From NCBI GenBank assembly GCA_902702965.1, contig CACRXP010000608.1, forward strand, positions 16,665 to 80,664: 64,000 nt of DNA. Reading direction: 5' to 3'. Under the pieces are notes generated by a model that was given only the letters and a program-made list of their open reading frames with translations, ran no database searches and was not told where the DNA came from. Source of the stretch: Spirometra erinaceieuropaei (taxonomy: Eukaryota; Platyhelminthes; Cestoda; Diphyllobothriidea; Diphyllobothriidae). Shown one piece after another: positions 48,850-60,119 of the stretch (position 1 is its first letter; each line of letters begins with the position of its first letter). Both the position numbers and the translations under genes were made by a program.

Positions 48850-51680
48850 AAATCCCACTAAGAAGGGCTCACTACAGTCTATGAAGGAGGAATGACTACA
48901 CCATCGGTCGGCAATCTTTGAACTCATTGCTTCCGTGGATTCGTAGTAACTTAAAGTCTGGCATATTTCTGGAGTGGACCGTGCGCGGAATCTCCCCATT
49001 GTCGACCTCATTCTCTATCATCTTGTTCAAACACTTCAGCCGGCTGATGACCAGACTGGGGGGGGGGAGGGACTGACGCGGCGTAGAAGCCGGAGCACGT
49101 ATTTGAAGGACTCACGCTAGCCCAGTGCAAGTCCACCAACATGTGCCAGTGTGACCCTGTTTTGTTCTGGCGCCACTGCGACATCACACCGTTTGGAAGC
49201 CAGATGTTGAACAGATGTTGCTCAGCAAATATTCTACCCCAGAGCGAAAAGGACATGACATCTGGTGTTGAGCTGCCACCTAAGTACTTCAATTATCTCC
49301 TGCCGACCAGACAGTTGGTTCCACACGGGTGACACATCTGCCGCTATCGCACCCTTCAGGTGGCGAAAAGCAATCAGGACGGTGGGAATAGAACAAAACC
49401 GATCAGGTCAAGACCTATCAGTTAAAAAGTCACTGCAGACTCTGTTCAATTTGCTTTTACGATGCGATCTATGAGAATTGGTACTAAACTCAAGTGTTTC
49501 AAACAAAGACTACCTTATGTGCTTATTCAAAAAACTCTGCCTGCTTTTTTGTATGTCCAATAAGGAAAATATTAGTAAGCGACTAGCAAGACCCGCATTC
49601 CAATTTAAGTTTTAATTCAGTGCTTTTTGATCGAGCGTATCGCATCCCCAATTCGAATCGTTATCTTTCAATGAAAACCAGTACAGCAAAAAGATATTTT
49701 TCAACTTAACACAGGCTTCTTCTATACTATCCGTCATAAATTTCTGTGAATTATCTTAAAGAGATTCACTTGTGGTGTGGCAGAAAGCCGGGAATTTCTC
49801 TCTGTTGATTACCATGAAGAATGGAGGGCTATGGTGCGGGCGGGTTTCCAGTCTCGTTCAGTCTATGGGTGGGGTTCAAATCCATAAGGCGCGGGCGATG
49901 ATTGAGGCATTACCGGATGGTCCACAGCCAATCGTATCTTCTTGATACTGCTCTGGTTTGTTGTCTGCTCATGGCAACGGGTTTACTAGATCAGTACCCT
50001 GGCGTATCCAAAGATGGTAATACGACATGGTTCGTGATTCCTAATTTGTCAGACTCGACATTCCGTCTATTTTGCACTTAAGCTACATTGAAGTTCACTG
50101 GGGGACGCGCCGTATAACTGACAGACAGGCTAACAGACAGGTTCCGTCACGATTCCCGATGTCTTAGGTGGTGAGAAGCAGCTGCCTGTATGTTCCGTTT
50201 AGAAAACTTCATCTTTGCCCATATTTATGCACCAGCTTACATGCTTCTATGTCTGAAAGATAGCTAATAAAGCGTAGTGTTCTCTAACTAATATAATTAC
50301 AAATTTTCCGACTGCGGAAGCCCACTCCACACTTAAGACGAGACGGGGTCTTCAAGTGAGAATCTGGCCTGGACCTACAACTTTATTAAAACCGAAAGGA
50401 ACATTACCCCCCCCCCCACCCCCTTCCCCTTTCTCGTCCTCATTCTCATCCCTATCCGCATCCATCTTAATTTTTATTCTCAATTATCACCTCCTAATAA
50501 TAGTGATTTGGATACTTATAACGACAGTCATCGGCCCCATATAAGCGTTGGTAGTTGCTCCTCATTATAATAAATTTATTTGCCATGAATTCACAAATCC
50601 TCCTTTCCTTCCACGAATGATTGCTAAACATTCGTTTATGCGGGCAGATAAGATGGTATGCAACTAGTTGGTGGTCGTTCGCAAAAACTGCCTCCAGTAG
50701 GGATAAAATGGGAACTGCTAGTGGTTGGCCTTTACACGCTGTTCTTTTACAAACCACGTGACTGACCCGTTGTAACTTTTTTGCGCATGAGACCAAGGTA
50801 CGCTACAACATGACTGACAAAAAAGCCACCATTACCACCCACAAAGTTGATTTAAGCCCCCATCCTTTACTGCTATACGACATAACCTATTTGAATGGTC
50901 TACACAAAAGGTCAGTGAACATTTATATACATTATAATCATTAAAATAAGTTGACAAGCAGAAGACGTGAGATAAAAAGGGGCAAGTTAAAGGACTGATG
51001 ACGTATCCACTGATCACTGGAATTTTTACGATATAGAAGGACGGAGCAACATTTAGTAGCTCACAGACGGGGGGGAGGTCTAAGCCGACAGCGTTCTCGA
51101 ATTTTAGTCGGCTGTTAGAGTACAATGACAGCTTACAAAAATAGTATGTTTCATGCATTGCCAACAGGGGGGATGAAGGTTAATATGTCCGAGGGTCCTT
51201 GTGGCACAATATTCGACGTCCTCAAGAATGCTCAAGGTGCGTGAAAACTTCTTCCAAAGTTTCTCTTTAACTAGTTATGAACCTGGAATAAATAAGCAAG
51301 CAGAATTATCTTCTGAGTGATGTGATCAGTCATTCTTATCTCCACTAATAAGCTTGCAATTTTTGACGGCACACAGTGTTCATGTTCGTTACCGTCGTAG
51401 CTAAAGTGCTAGTGACCATGTCGACAGTGTACCAAGAACAGCAGTAGCAGTGGGAATCGACGTCGGCGCATTGGTTGGTTCAGTATAAGTCAAAAAAGCA
51501 GTCCCTTTGAAATGGCTAAAGCACTGTTGTCGTATTGTAAGTATACTTGAGAATGCATTAGATGGGATAAGTCGTTTATCCAGTAGGCACTTTAACTGTG
51601 CTGACCCTAAAGAACGCTCCTTAACTTTGTTGTCATCCGGAAAACACCATTATAGGCTCAGCTGACTGGCTTTGGCTTGT
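48850..51680. other. Unassigned stretch, nothing recognised
   Basis: Short frames only. Homopolymer runs occur at 49058–49068 (G) and 50407–50425 (C). No domain is recognised. Confidence 0.35.
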
Positions 51681-51684
51681 ATAT

Positions 51685-52681
51685 ACAGTGGGTGACCTAT
51701 CTCATGAAATGCTGGCTGAAATTCTGAAATGCGTTTTCAATTAGGAAGGATTACTTGGCCGCGGTTGTAATAGTGACTATCTTGCTGCATGCTCTTATAA
51801 CATTTTGGACTCGGCAGGATGTCGGCTTTTAAATGCACTTCCTTTCAATCTCCTATAGAAAGCGTGCTCGGTAAAAAATGTCTACTTAAGTGGCATGCAT
51901 TTTTCCCATTGATTTTCGATGGCCTTGGAAATTCAAATATATTTTCCAGAAACCATAAACAAAAATATGTTTTCTTTTTGTCAATCAATAGATAATCACG
52001 TCTTCTTTGTATTTTATACTAAAGGAAGGAGTATAATTAGGTTTTAAAAACGTTTTCTAATTGCCGAATAATTTGGAGCCTGATCATTCGTTGCATTAGC
52101 GCTTAGTGATCTCACTCTACGAGGTGCATGCGTTCCGCGTAAAAAAAATCCCATATTTTTCTATGCCATTAAAGAGATATTATACAGGGTCTATAAAATT
52201 TTGTAATGGCTGAGAACCATGTCGTACATTTCATGAGGAGCAGTGGTAAACGGCCAGGTACGATGCTATGCGAATGGACATTTCGCGGTCTTAAAAAGTC
52301 TCATAGTAAGAAACTTTTTTCAAACCTAATTATACACCTTCCTTAAGTATAAAATATAAAGAAGACGTGATTATCTATTGATTGACAAAAAGAAAGCACA
52401 TTTTTGTTTGTGGTTTCTATAAAATATATTTAAATTTCCAAGACCATCGAAAATGAATGGGAAAAATGCACGCTTCTTAAGTAGTCATTTTTTACCGGGC
52501 ACGCTTTCTACAGGAGATTGAAAAGAAGGGCATTTAAAAGCCGACATCCTGCCGAGTCCGAAATGTTATAAGAGTATGCCTTACAATAATTAGTATTACA
52601 ACCGCGGCCAAGTAATCCTTCCTAATCGAAAACGCATTTCAGAATTTCAGCCAACATTTCATGAGATCGGTCACTCACTGT
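51685..52681. mobile_element. Near-perfect palindromic element with ~345-base inverted arms
   Basis: The left arm (51685–52030) begins ACAGTGGGTGACCTATCTCA. The right arm (52340–52681), reverse-complemented, begins ACAGTGAGTGACCGATCTCA, and the two stay about 90% alike for the full arm. TATA flanks both ends, compatible with a TA target duplication. CAGTG ends and TA insertion are typical of the Tc1/mariner superfamily, and there is no transposase frame. I read it as a non-autonomous element. Parts of the same family occur at 34770, 43420 and 47404. Confidence 0.85.
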
Positions 52682-52689
52682 ATATGGAT

Positions 52690-53402
52690 ATAAACACAAA
52701 GCAATTGCCAATTTGGTGGATGCTGTCAAATCCGAAGAAAAAAGACTGTTAGCAGCAGGACGACTATCTGACTGTAGAGCTAACTTTGTGCCTCGGATCT
52801 TAACCTCGGAGGGTAGATATTAGCATGAGAGCAAAGTTGATTTTGCAGGCACCAAGTCATCGGTTTCCTGACACCAACGAGATCTGAAGGGGGTGGCGGA
52901 GGTCACGAACAAACGATCCGCCCTCAGGTCGATTCGGCCAGGACACGATAGCGGAGGGCATATCGGAAGAGATGTCGGTAGTTGTTACAGCAGCGTTTCA
53001 AGTTTTTTCTGCCTTCATTGGGTCAATTATAATTCTAACCACCGTCTGTTTCCAGTGCAAGAAAGTGGTCAGGGTTACGATGAGCTGGGCGAAATCGGAA
53101 TAAACCAGAAACATTTTCGCATCTGCCTTCTCGCAGCTCTGTCAAAACCTGTTTTGCCAGAAATTAGAGTGCTGTTTCTGATGATTTGGTCAGCTAGAGT
53201 GACAATGCAGACCTACTGCACCCTGAGAATCCTGTCTGGACTGAGATTTACAGGCAAAATGGAACTCTCATATTGGGCTATGGAGCAAGGTCAGATAGCT
53301 CGACATAATTTCGAAGTGGCGTTGGTCATCTATTTAAAATAATCCTGCGAACAATAGAGACTCTGGGCAAGCTTGCAAAAGTTCTCCTTATCTAAAAATG
53401 TC
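52690..53402. other. 3' flank of the pseudokinase receptor gene, with an opposed open frame
   Basis: This should include the 3' untranslated region of the minus-strand receptor. I see no clear AATAAA on minus. A 149-codon plus-strand frame (52893–53342) lies entirely here. It has no recognisable domain and no codon pattern I can judge. Confidence 0.35.
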
Positions 53403-54454
53403 CTAAAACTTACTGTTCACATTCTCGGGCCTCCTAAAGTCTAGTTGGGCTGACTGAAACATGGCCGGATTATGCGGTGTGCGTTGTTGACCAAGGTACA
53501 AAGAGTGATGCATAATGCCGTAATTTCCATGCGCGCTCTCACTCGAGCTCTCATTCCACTGCCTGGCCGGTATCGCGTATTGCGGTGACCCCGGCATCTG
53601 CTGTCCTCCAAGGGGGTACGCGTAAGCAGGATTGGTGGGCGTTCCGAGACCCCGTGGATCCGTGTACGTGACAACGCCAACGGTGCCAACCCCCAGCGGT
53701 CGTTCGTAGCCCTGAGAGTCCAACACTCCAGAAACATGGTCCGCCCGTCGCCACGTGGAGGTCCCGCCTGCGCCGTCGCCGTAGTTATGGGTGTTGGTGT
53801 ACTGACAGCGGTCACTCTGTTGTCTGCGCAGCCCTGGTCTCGGGCTAGTCCAGTCTGCCGGATACTGAACTGGGTAGCCCTCGGGACAGGGGACAAGCGG
53901 CGAGCGGTTATAATATCCGGCTGCCGACTCTGTTCTCATGTGGGAAGTGTCCGAAAACATTTGCAGCGGTTTGGGCGTCTGTTGGCCGGGGTGAGGTTGA
54001 TATTGGCCCGACCGGCCGTAGGAACCTGCTCGAATGCGACTGGGCGGAGAGGTCGTGAAGTCTGCCCTGCAGGAGACGTGGCGATGCAGACTTGAACTCC
54101 TGCGGGGTGGTGTCGCCTGAGTCTGCGAGTATGATCTACAGGCGAAATCCGGCCCATTAACGGTGGGACCCGCAGCGATGAACGGTGGACTTGTGGTCGG
54201 CGCGTCCTGGTTCGGCTCTGCAGCGCCGTTGGGACAGGAGGTTTGCCGGCGAACATACCTGCTATTACCGCTGGTGTACTCCGTGCTGGTGCGGCTGTCC
54301 AGGGTATTCTGCTGCTGTGACACGGTTCCGAGACCGCTTTTGGCAGAGCTGAGGTGACCAGTGCTCAGCATATTGACATCGGAGTCGTTTCGGACTGCTC
54401 TGCCTAAATGTGTCCAGTCCAGGTCGACAGTTGGTGTCGATAGTGTGGCTTGGT
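53403..54454 (-). CDS. Pseudokinase receptor gene, last exon: long tyrosine-rich C-terminal tail
   Basis: After the acceptor TCTATTAG (to 54455) the exon stays open for 349 codons to TAG at 53403–53405. It starts with two bases that complete Asn with the A left by the previous exon, so the phases match. The tail is rich in Ser, Pro, Gly, Gln and Tyr. It contains NPAYAYPL (an NPxY site of the kind bound by PTB domains), CQYTNT (a YxN site of the Grb2 SH2 type), and TSTEYTSG, VTYTDP and SLYLGQ. This is the layout of an ErbB-type tail of about 350 residues, but it shows no sequence homology I can name. A donor-like A|GTAAGT overlaps the stop codon, so an alternative longer tail is possible. Confidence 0.8.
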
Positions 54455-55281
54455 CTAATAGAAGGTTAAAATAAAAGAAAGGAACGCCGCTCTAAGACTT
54501 CAATAGGAGAATGTTGTAGATATGAAATGCAGCCTTCAGTGTGTGTGCATATTGAGGTTTTCTCCCAGTAGAGGGACAAAAATGGCCAATGAAGCATTTT
54601 TATTCAGATCTTTTGCCTTTCGTTCTCATCATTGGGATCAAAACAACGACAGCCGAGCTTAGATCATTTAACCTAATCCCTAACATCTGGCGCTACGAAG
54701 GAGTGCCCTAGAATTTATGGCATTTTACAATGCGGATGAACTTTTTGACAAGGGTTGTCAGCCTACAAAGGAAACTTTTGCATACTGAACAAGACTGTCT
54801 TAGGCAAACATAATACAGATTCTCTAAATTATACATGCTTAAATTTTAACTTTCCGTATGATGTTCTTCATCCAAAACAACAATTGGGGGCACACTTGAC
54901 TGCGAACCGTGGCTTTAAATAAGCGTCTAAAACAAAGAACCGAAAAGCATTTTGCCAATTTTTAGACTTATCTAATTAGAACGGCCTGCACTGGAATACT
55001 GGCACTTATGTTCTTCTCTCGGCGGCATGCAAGCAACACTTCTGTACCTAAGAATATATAAAATGTTCGATCAGTGATCTGGAAGCATAGCCGACAAAGG
55101 TAAGGTAGGCGGGATGGTTCGCATAAGACTTATTTGCCATTCTCAACCGGCTAGGTAGGAAGGACCGACGAAGTTTGTCTCGGGGAAAAACAAAATCAAG
55201 GCTAAAACTTTGGGTCCTCCCGATCAAGGGTTGGAGTGTGGTCAACAGATAACGATGGATAATTTATAAATAATCCTTGTT

Positions 55282-55375
55282 ATTGTCTCCGATGATGGGC
55301 CCTAGCAGGAGGCCGAAACACCGGCGGATAAAGCTCTTGCTCCAGCGATCGTGTCTTCTTCTTCACAACTGCTTC
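55282..55375 (+). mobile_element. Penelope-like element 3' tail fragment
   Basis: GATGATGGGCCCTAGCAGGA, GGCCGAAACACCGGCGGATA, then AAGCTCTTGCTCCAGCGATC and TTCTTCTTC match 25742–25820 closely. No coding part remains upstream. Confidence 0.6.
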
Positions 55376-58300
55376 CTGGTTTTTGTTCCTCCGTTTCTAT
55401 TAGCCCCTGCAATCCTCGTAGTCCTCTTTATAATACTTATTGTACACCGATGACCGTTCACTGCTCAAATGGGGACAGGTCAGTGAACGCTAGTACTGCG
55501 TGGGTCCTGTTCTATTGCTGAAGAAGGTGATGCCTTGGGAACGGTATCCAAGATAGTCAAAACTTTTCGGTAATTTTTCTAGGCTTTAATATTTGCGATG
55601 AGTAGTGCTTACCTCAATCTCGTTAGAAAGAAAATTATTTGTTGGATTACACCCACTTCTATTCGTTCAATACAAATTAGCCTTATGATTTGAAACTGGT
55701 CATCTAAGTAGAAGGAGTATATTATATATGGCGGGAGGGAGAGGTCGGATGGTTTCCATTTGCACTGAGCTACGGTAGCAAATGCGTACATGACTGATAA
55801 GTTTGAACTGCTATAACGAAAATGGGCTCGAACTTTTCGACTTAGAGCCTTCCGTTAATACTATCTTGGAAACAGTTTGTGATCCCGACTCGCGCGTTGG
55901 TATAGTTTACTGCAGAAAAAGAAAATTAACATTTTCATCTCTTCAGGGGATCACTGTGCTATTTGCGTGTTCTGTGAAATCCCTATTATCATATTAATAC
56001 ATGGCTTAAGCAGTGTTTGGCCCAGCTCTGTGACATGGCTCTTGACTTTTTACTTATTTAAGGAGTACCTTCTACGATGGAATGGATGTATGGTGAGACC
56101 TCTTAGAAGCCTGCTATTAATATGACCTGCACTTACTTTGAAAATCAACATCGATAAACAGTCCAAGTGTGTAAGTTGGAGATATTTGTGTAGCTGCCAA
56201 GATGTCCAACGAGCATTGAAGTTCTCATTAGCCACGGTGGAAAATCTGGATCAATGAGAGATCCCAAAGTTTGCCTTGCCATGTCTCCATCTTAAAACAA
56301 ATATCGAAACTCCGAAGACAGATACTTTACAACCCTCTTATGAAGGAGAGAGTGTTGTCCCAGTGAGGATGTTTTACAGCCTGAATTCTATTGCCGACGC
56401 AGGCCGTATCGCACAGTGACTTGCATACTGCAAACAACCTTGGGTGCTAAATGTCGAATTTTTCGCCTATTGCCTTAAAGAGTGTGTGGTCTCCCAATAG
56501 ACGGGAAATCGGTCTGTCGTATTTTGAAAAAAAACCACTTGGCAGTCTTCCCTACTCACCAGATATCAGCGGCATAAAACTGGCCCGTTCACTTCGTGAG
56601 AAAATGAGCTAGTTACCATACCTAGGCATCAGAAACATTACTTTGATATCAGAAATGCTGCAAATGCGGACGCTACTGACAGGTCATTGGGCAGCCCTGC
56701 CCGCCAATCAGGAAGCAAGGTTGATTTCTGCCACTTGAAGTAGTGCCTCTATTGATAACACCTTTCCCTTCCACCTGAGACCGCCAGAGCTGCATACTCG
56801 TACATGCTGAATAAGAGTGTTTTTGGGCAATTTTAGTCTCAGTTAGGTGCGCCAGTTTAAGTAAAACAGGACACCTAAATAGCTATACGAAATAGATTAG
56901 CCACCACAGGTATTAATTCATTTAAGCGCACTGACTGTGCGGTTTTTCCTAGCTACTCAAGTTTCTAAATCCCTCCGATTTATATTCACAGGGTTTGCCG
57001 CGACAGAACCAGCGGGTTATAAAAATAAAGCGCAAAGGTCCAACTGTCATTCGCACATTACATTGGCTGGCGCCAAAAACGGCTTAAAAGTGGTAGTGTT
57101 GTGCTGGGGAGGATGAGGCATGTCTATTAAACGAGGTCAACCAAGATTTCTCACTGCTAGGCGTAGCAGTTACAGGTGCAAACATATCTGCCTCTGAGTA
57201 CAGTCCTCGCGGACGAGTAAGGACCGCGGTTTGGTTCGTGAACCACCACCTGAAACTGACAGTCGACAATCGATCACGCCATGGGGCGTATGTAACGTTA
57301 GCCGTTGTCTGCAAGCGACGGAGAGGAGGGGGGGGGGGAAGAAGAACAGAAATGTGAAATGGAGGAGCAGACGAAATGCCGTTGCTTTTCCTCCTTGTAC
57401 TAATTTTCTAGTGCGTTGCCTTAGCTTTTCCTGTCGGACGAACTGTGGTGTGGTAGGCGAAGTTTAACGGTTGGGGGCCGGGGGTGAGGAGGGGTCCAAC
57501 GGCTACTCGTGCTAAATGCCGACAGCGCAATAGAGCGCAACGTCTTGCCCGCAGACCAGATTTCTGCGCCTGTTGGCACGCCGACGCGCACACGAGAGAC
57601 CCGGGGGGGGGGGTAGGATGCACACGCGTGCACCAGGATGATTTATTTGTTTTCCCGCAGACGCCGGTGCGTGCGTAGGTGTGCGCTTGCGGGTAGGTGC
57701 GTATAGCTAGGGAGTGAATACATGCCAGCCGGGGAGTCAATTTGGCTCATAGGACGTCGTCAATGCAGCAGCAAACTTAGATACCGCTCCACAAGGGGCT
57801 AAGCCATGGACCATAACTTGACAGACGGCACTTGATGGCCGCCACATTTGTGGGCAGCGATAACTTAGCCTGATCCTGCCATTGGTGGAAGACAGTGTTA
57901 GTACTGTGCACACTAATAACTGGTAGAAACGGTTTGTTAGTCGAAGGGCCTGACGAGGCAACCAACTACTTCCTTCATCTGTTTTGTACTGTCTCAGGAC
58001 AAGGGGCGAGAAAATGGTTCATCTGCTACTGGGTCCGCTGGGGATTACAGGAAATCATGTGCCTTCCATAAAATGAACTAACTAGTCCTGACTGCAATTA
58101 CGCAACTCCTCGATTGGAAGAACAAATGCCCCCTCTGCGGTAGTTGCACTCCCAAAGTCACTATCGGAGATGATATAATGAATGGATTTGAAAGAAAACC
58201 CTGTCTAAGGAGGAAACCTGCCTTAATAACGTCATACTGTTCCTCACGGAGAATTGGTAGATTGGTGCGATCAGTTCACCATGGGCTCTGCATAGGATGA

Positions 58301-59259
58301 ACTTCAATTTCTTTAAGTCTTCAAGCTACTCGCAAAATAATATTTTCTAGTTCTCGGCCACGTGGAGTGTTTTTGTGATTTACCGAAAAATCTAGTCACT
58401 GTATTAGGAATTACATTGTTCCTCACAGATCTTGAGCATTGTTTTGTTAGAGGGGAGGGTGATCTTGAACAGAGTCAACTTTGTATGAGGCAGAAATTAG
58501 TGATTTGCGCAATTTCCGTTACCTCTTGCTGAGCCGTAAACGGTCCTCCTTTGAATGATTTCATTGGTTATACAGATTTATACTCGGTATACGAGGAGTA
58601 CAAGACAGTGTACTGAGATTAGATTACGGTATGACTACTAGTCAGTAACCTCCTCATGCGGAGGGATCCAGTGAGCTAGACTGTCCTACACCCCTCCGCC
58701 CATAATTCGCCAGCATCTATTCAACTAGTCATAGACCGCCTACAGCTGGATGAGGCACCGTGAGATAGAGCGACATCATTAGTTTCTGGCCCCTTCATGC
58801 CCTTTTCATCGCCCCAGTTTGTCAAAATTTGGAAGTCTAGGTTTCCACTACCACATGACCAACCTGCGAACAAGTGAAACGGAGACAGCCGTCTCAAGGT
58901 CAGTGAGAATTCATTATGCGCTCCAAGACTCCACAAGACCAGTGTGTGGCGTTTTCCTTCCGATTATTTGCTTCGACAGGAAGTCATTCGGTTGGTCGAA
59001 CCTCGTTCATTTGAACATCTTGCTGCAAAATTGTGTTCTGGTTTCCTGTATGCCTTCCTAAACAAGCTTTATTATTGCAAAAAGAAGGGGAATTTAAGAG
59101 AAAAGGAGAGGCTGTGGCTTTGACACCTCGAGTGACGAATGCAACCGACCAAATGCAAGGACCGGAGTTGCCATCTTGTGATAAGAACACGCGGATCTCA
59201 CTCTCCGTCATATCTGCCGTCCAAATAGTCACTACCTGGTGCGTTATAGGTAATGTGCC

Positions 59260-59745
59260 TCTCAACGTGTCCCCCTCCCAAAAGGACCACGTGGTAGATG
59301 TGCTGGACCAACTCGGGGACCATGTCGAATCCTGGCAGGGGCCATCGGAATGAGCACCATAGCAAATGTCAACTTGTCGGGGTGTGGTGGCAGACCCAGC
59401 TGTCGGCAGACGTCGTACACATTGCAACCCTTGCATCCCTCCCCATTGTTGTTGTTGCTGGTTGAAATCCTGGCCATTTGCTGTGTGGACCAGGGGGTGT
59501 GAAATGGAGCGCCAAGGTTCGGGCTCGACCGTGCCATCCACCGGTGCCCTCCCCCGCCTCCGGTCTTCTGGACTCTGTCTTGACACCGGACCCAGGTTAG
59601 GTGGGGGGGGGGGGGAGGGAGTGCGGTGAATGCAGCACAAGCCTACCATCACTTTAAACTAAATCGCACTCAAGTCGCGTCCCTGCTTCACTTTGCTGTG
59701 GAACACACGTTGGACGTCTTCGGCAACGACGGTCGAACTGTCATG
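59260..59745 (-). repeat. Dispersed repeat D, long copy with intact 222-codon frame
   Basis: On the minus strand it reads from the head (AGTTCGACCGTCGTTGCCGA type) through a C-rich run, the EDRRRGRAPVDG frame and ANGQDFNQQQQQWGG. The open frame (59652–58984) extends beyond the repeat. The Pro-rich start comes from the G/C run and the poly-Gln from a CAA run. It is probably a non-autonomous repeat. Whether the frame is ever translated is unknown. Confidence 0.7.
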
Positions 59746-59955
59746 CGTCCCAAGGCGCTCTTCTTCCCTCACTTGGTATGAGCATTACCGTGAGTGCTAG
59801 AAATCTCAGATACATAAATTGGCAACCTCTATGGCTGCAGGACCATCCACGAAGTTTGCATGTCAACTGGTGCACATTAGAACTCGCGGGTCAGAGCATC
59901 GTTTTGCTAATAATCCTGAGGATGAGAGGAGCATCAGAAAGATTGCAGGACTTAC

Positions 59956-60119
59956 TGTAACTTTGTCCACCAATGGGAACCTTGTAAATATATGGTCCAG
60001 AAAAGGGGCTGTTGGGGTATTTTGCTGAGTCCAAAAACTCATCCAGCGTCTTGACAACATCTGCGAATGTTGGCCGCAGCTCCGGAAATCGACTCCAGCA
60101 CTGCAAAAAGTGGTCATAC
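59956..60119 (-). CDS. Pseudokinase receptor gene, kinase subdomain XI exon
   Basis: This 164-base exon (residues 134–187) follows the acceptor TTAATATAG and ends TACA|GTAAGT. Its first G completes a Leu codon with the TT of the previous exon. The peptide starts YDHFLQCWSRFPELRPTF, the helix-H to helix-I region of protein tyrosine kinases (LMxxCWxxxPxxRPTF), with the structural Arg kept. It continues VVKTLDEFLD and then leaves the kinase fold at about residue 165 with a Pro/Gly-rich linker. NPENCP-type spacing before it resembles insulin-receptor, RYK and ErbB families alike, so the subfamily is not settled. Confidence 0.9.

Larger units (their letters stand above)
54455..59955 (-). other. 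5.5-kb intron of the pseudokinase receptor gene
   Basis: It lies between TACA|GTAAGT (59955) and TCTATTAG (54455). It holds a Penelope-type 3' tail (55282–55375), the repeat D copy at 59260–59745, and G-rich runs at about 57326–57340 and 57601–57612. I see no nested gene. Confidence 0.75.
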
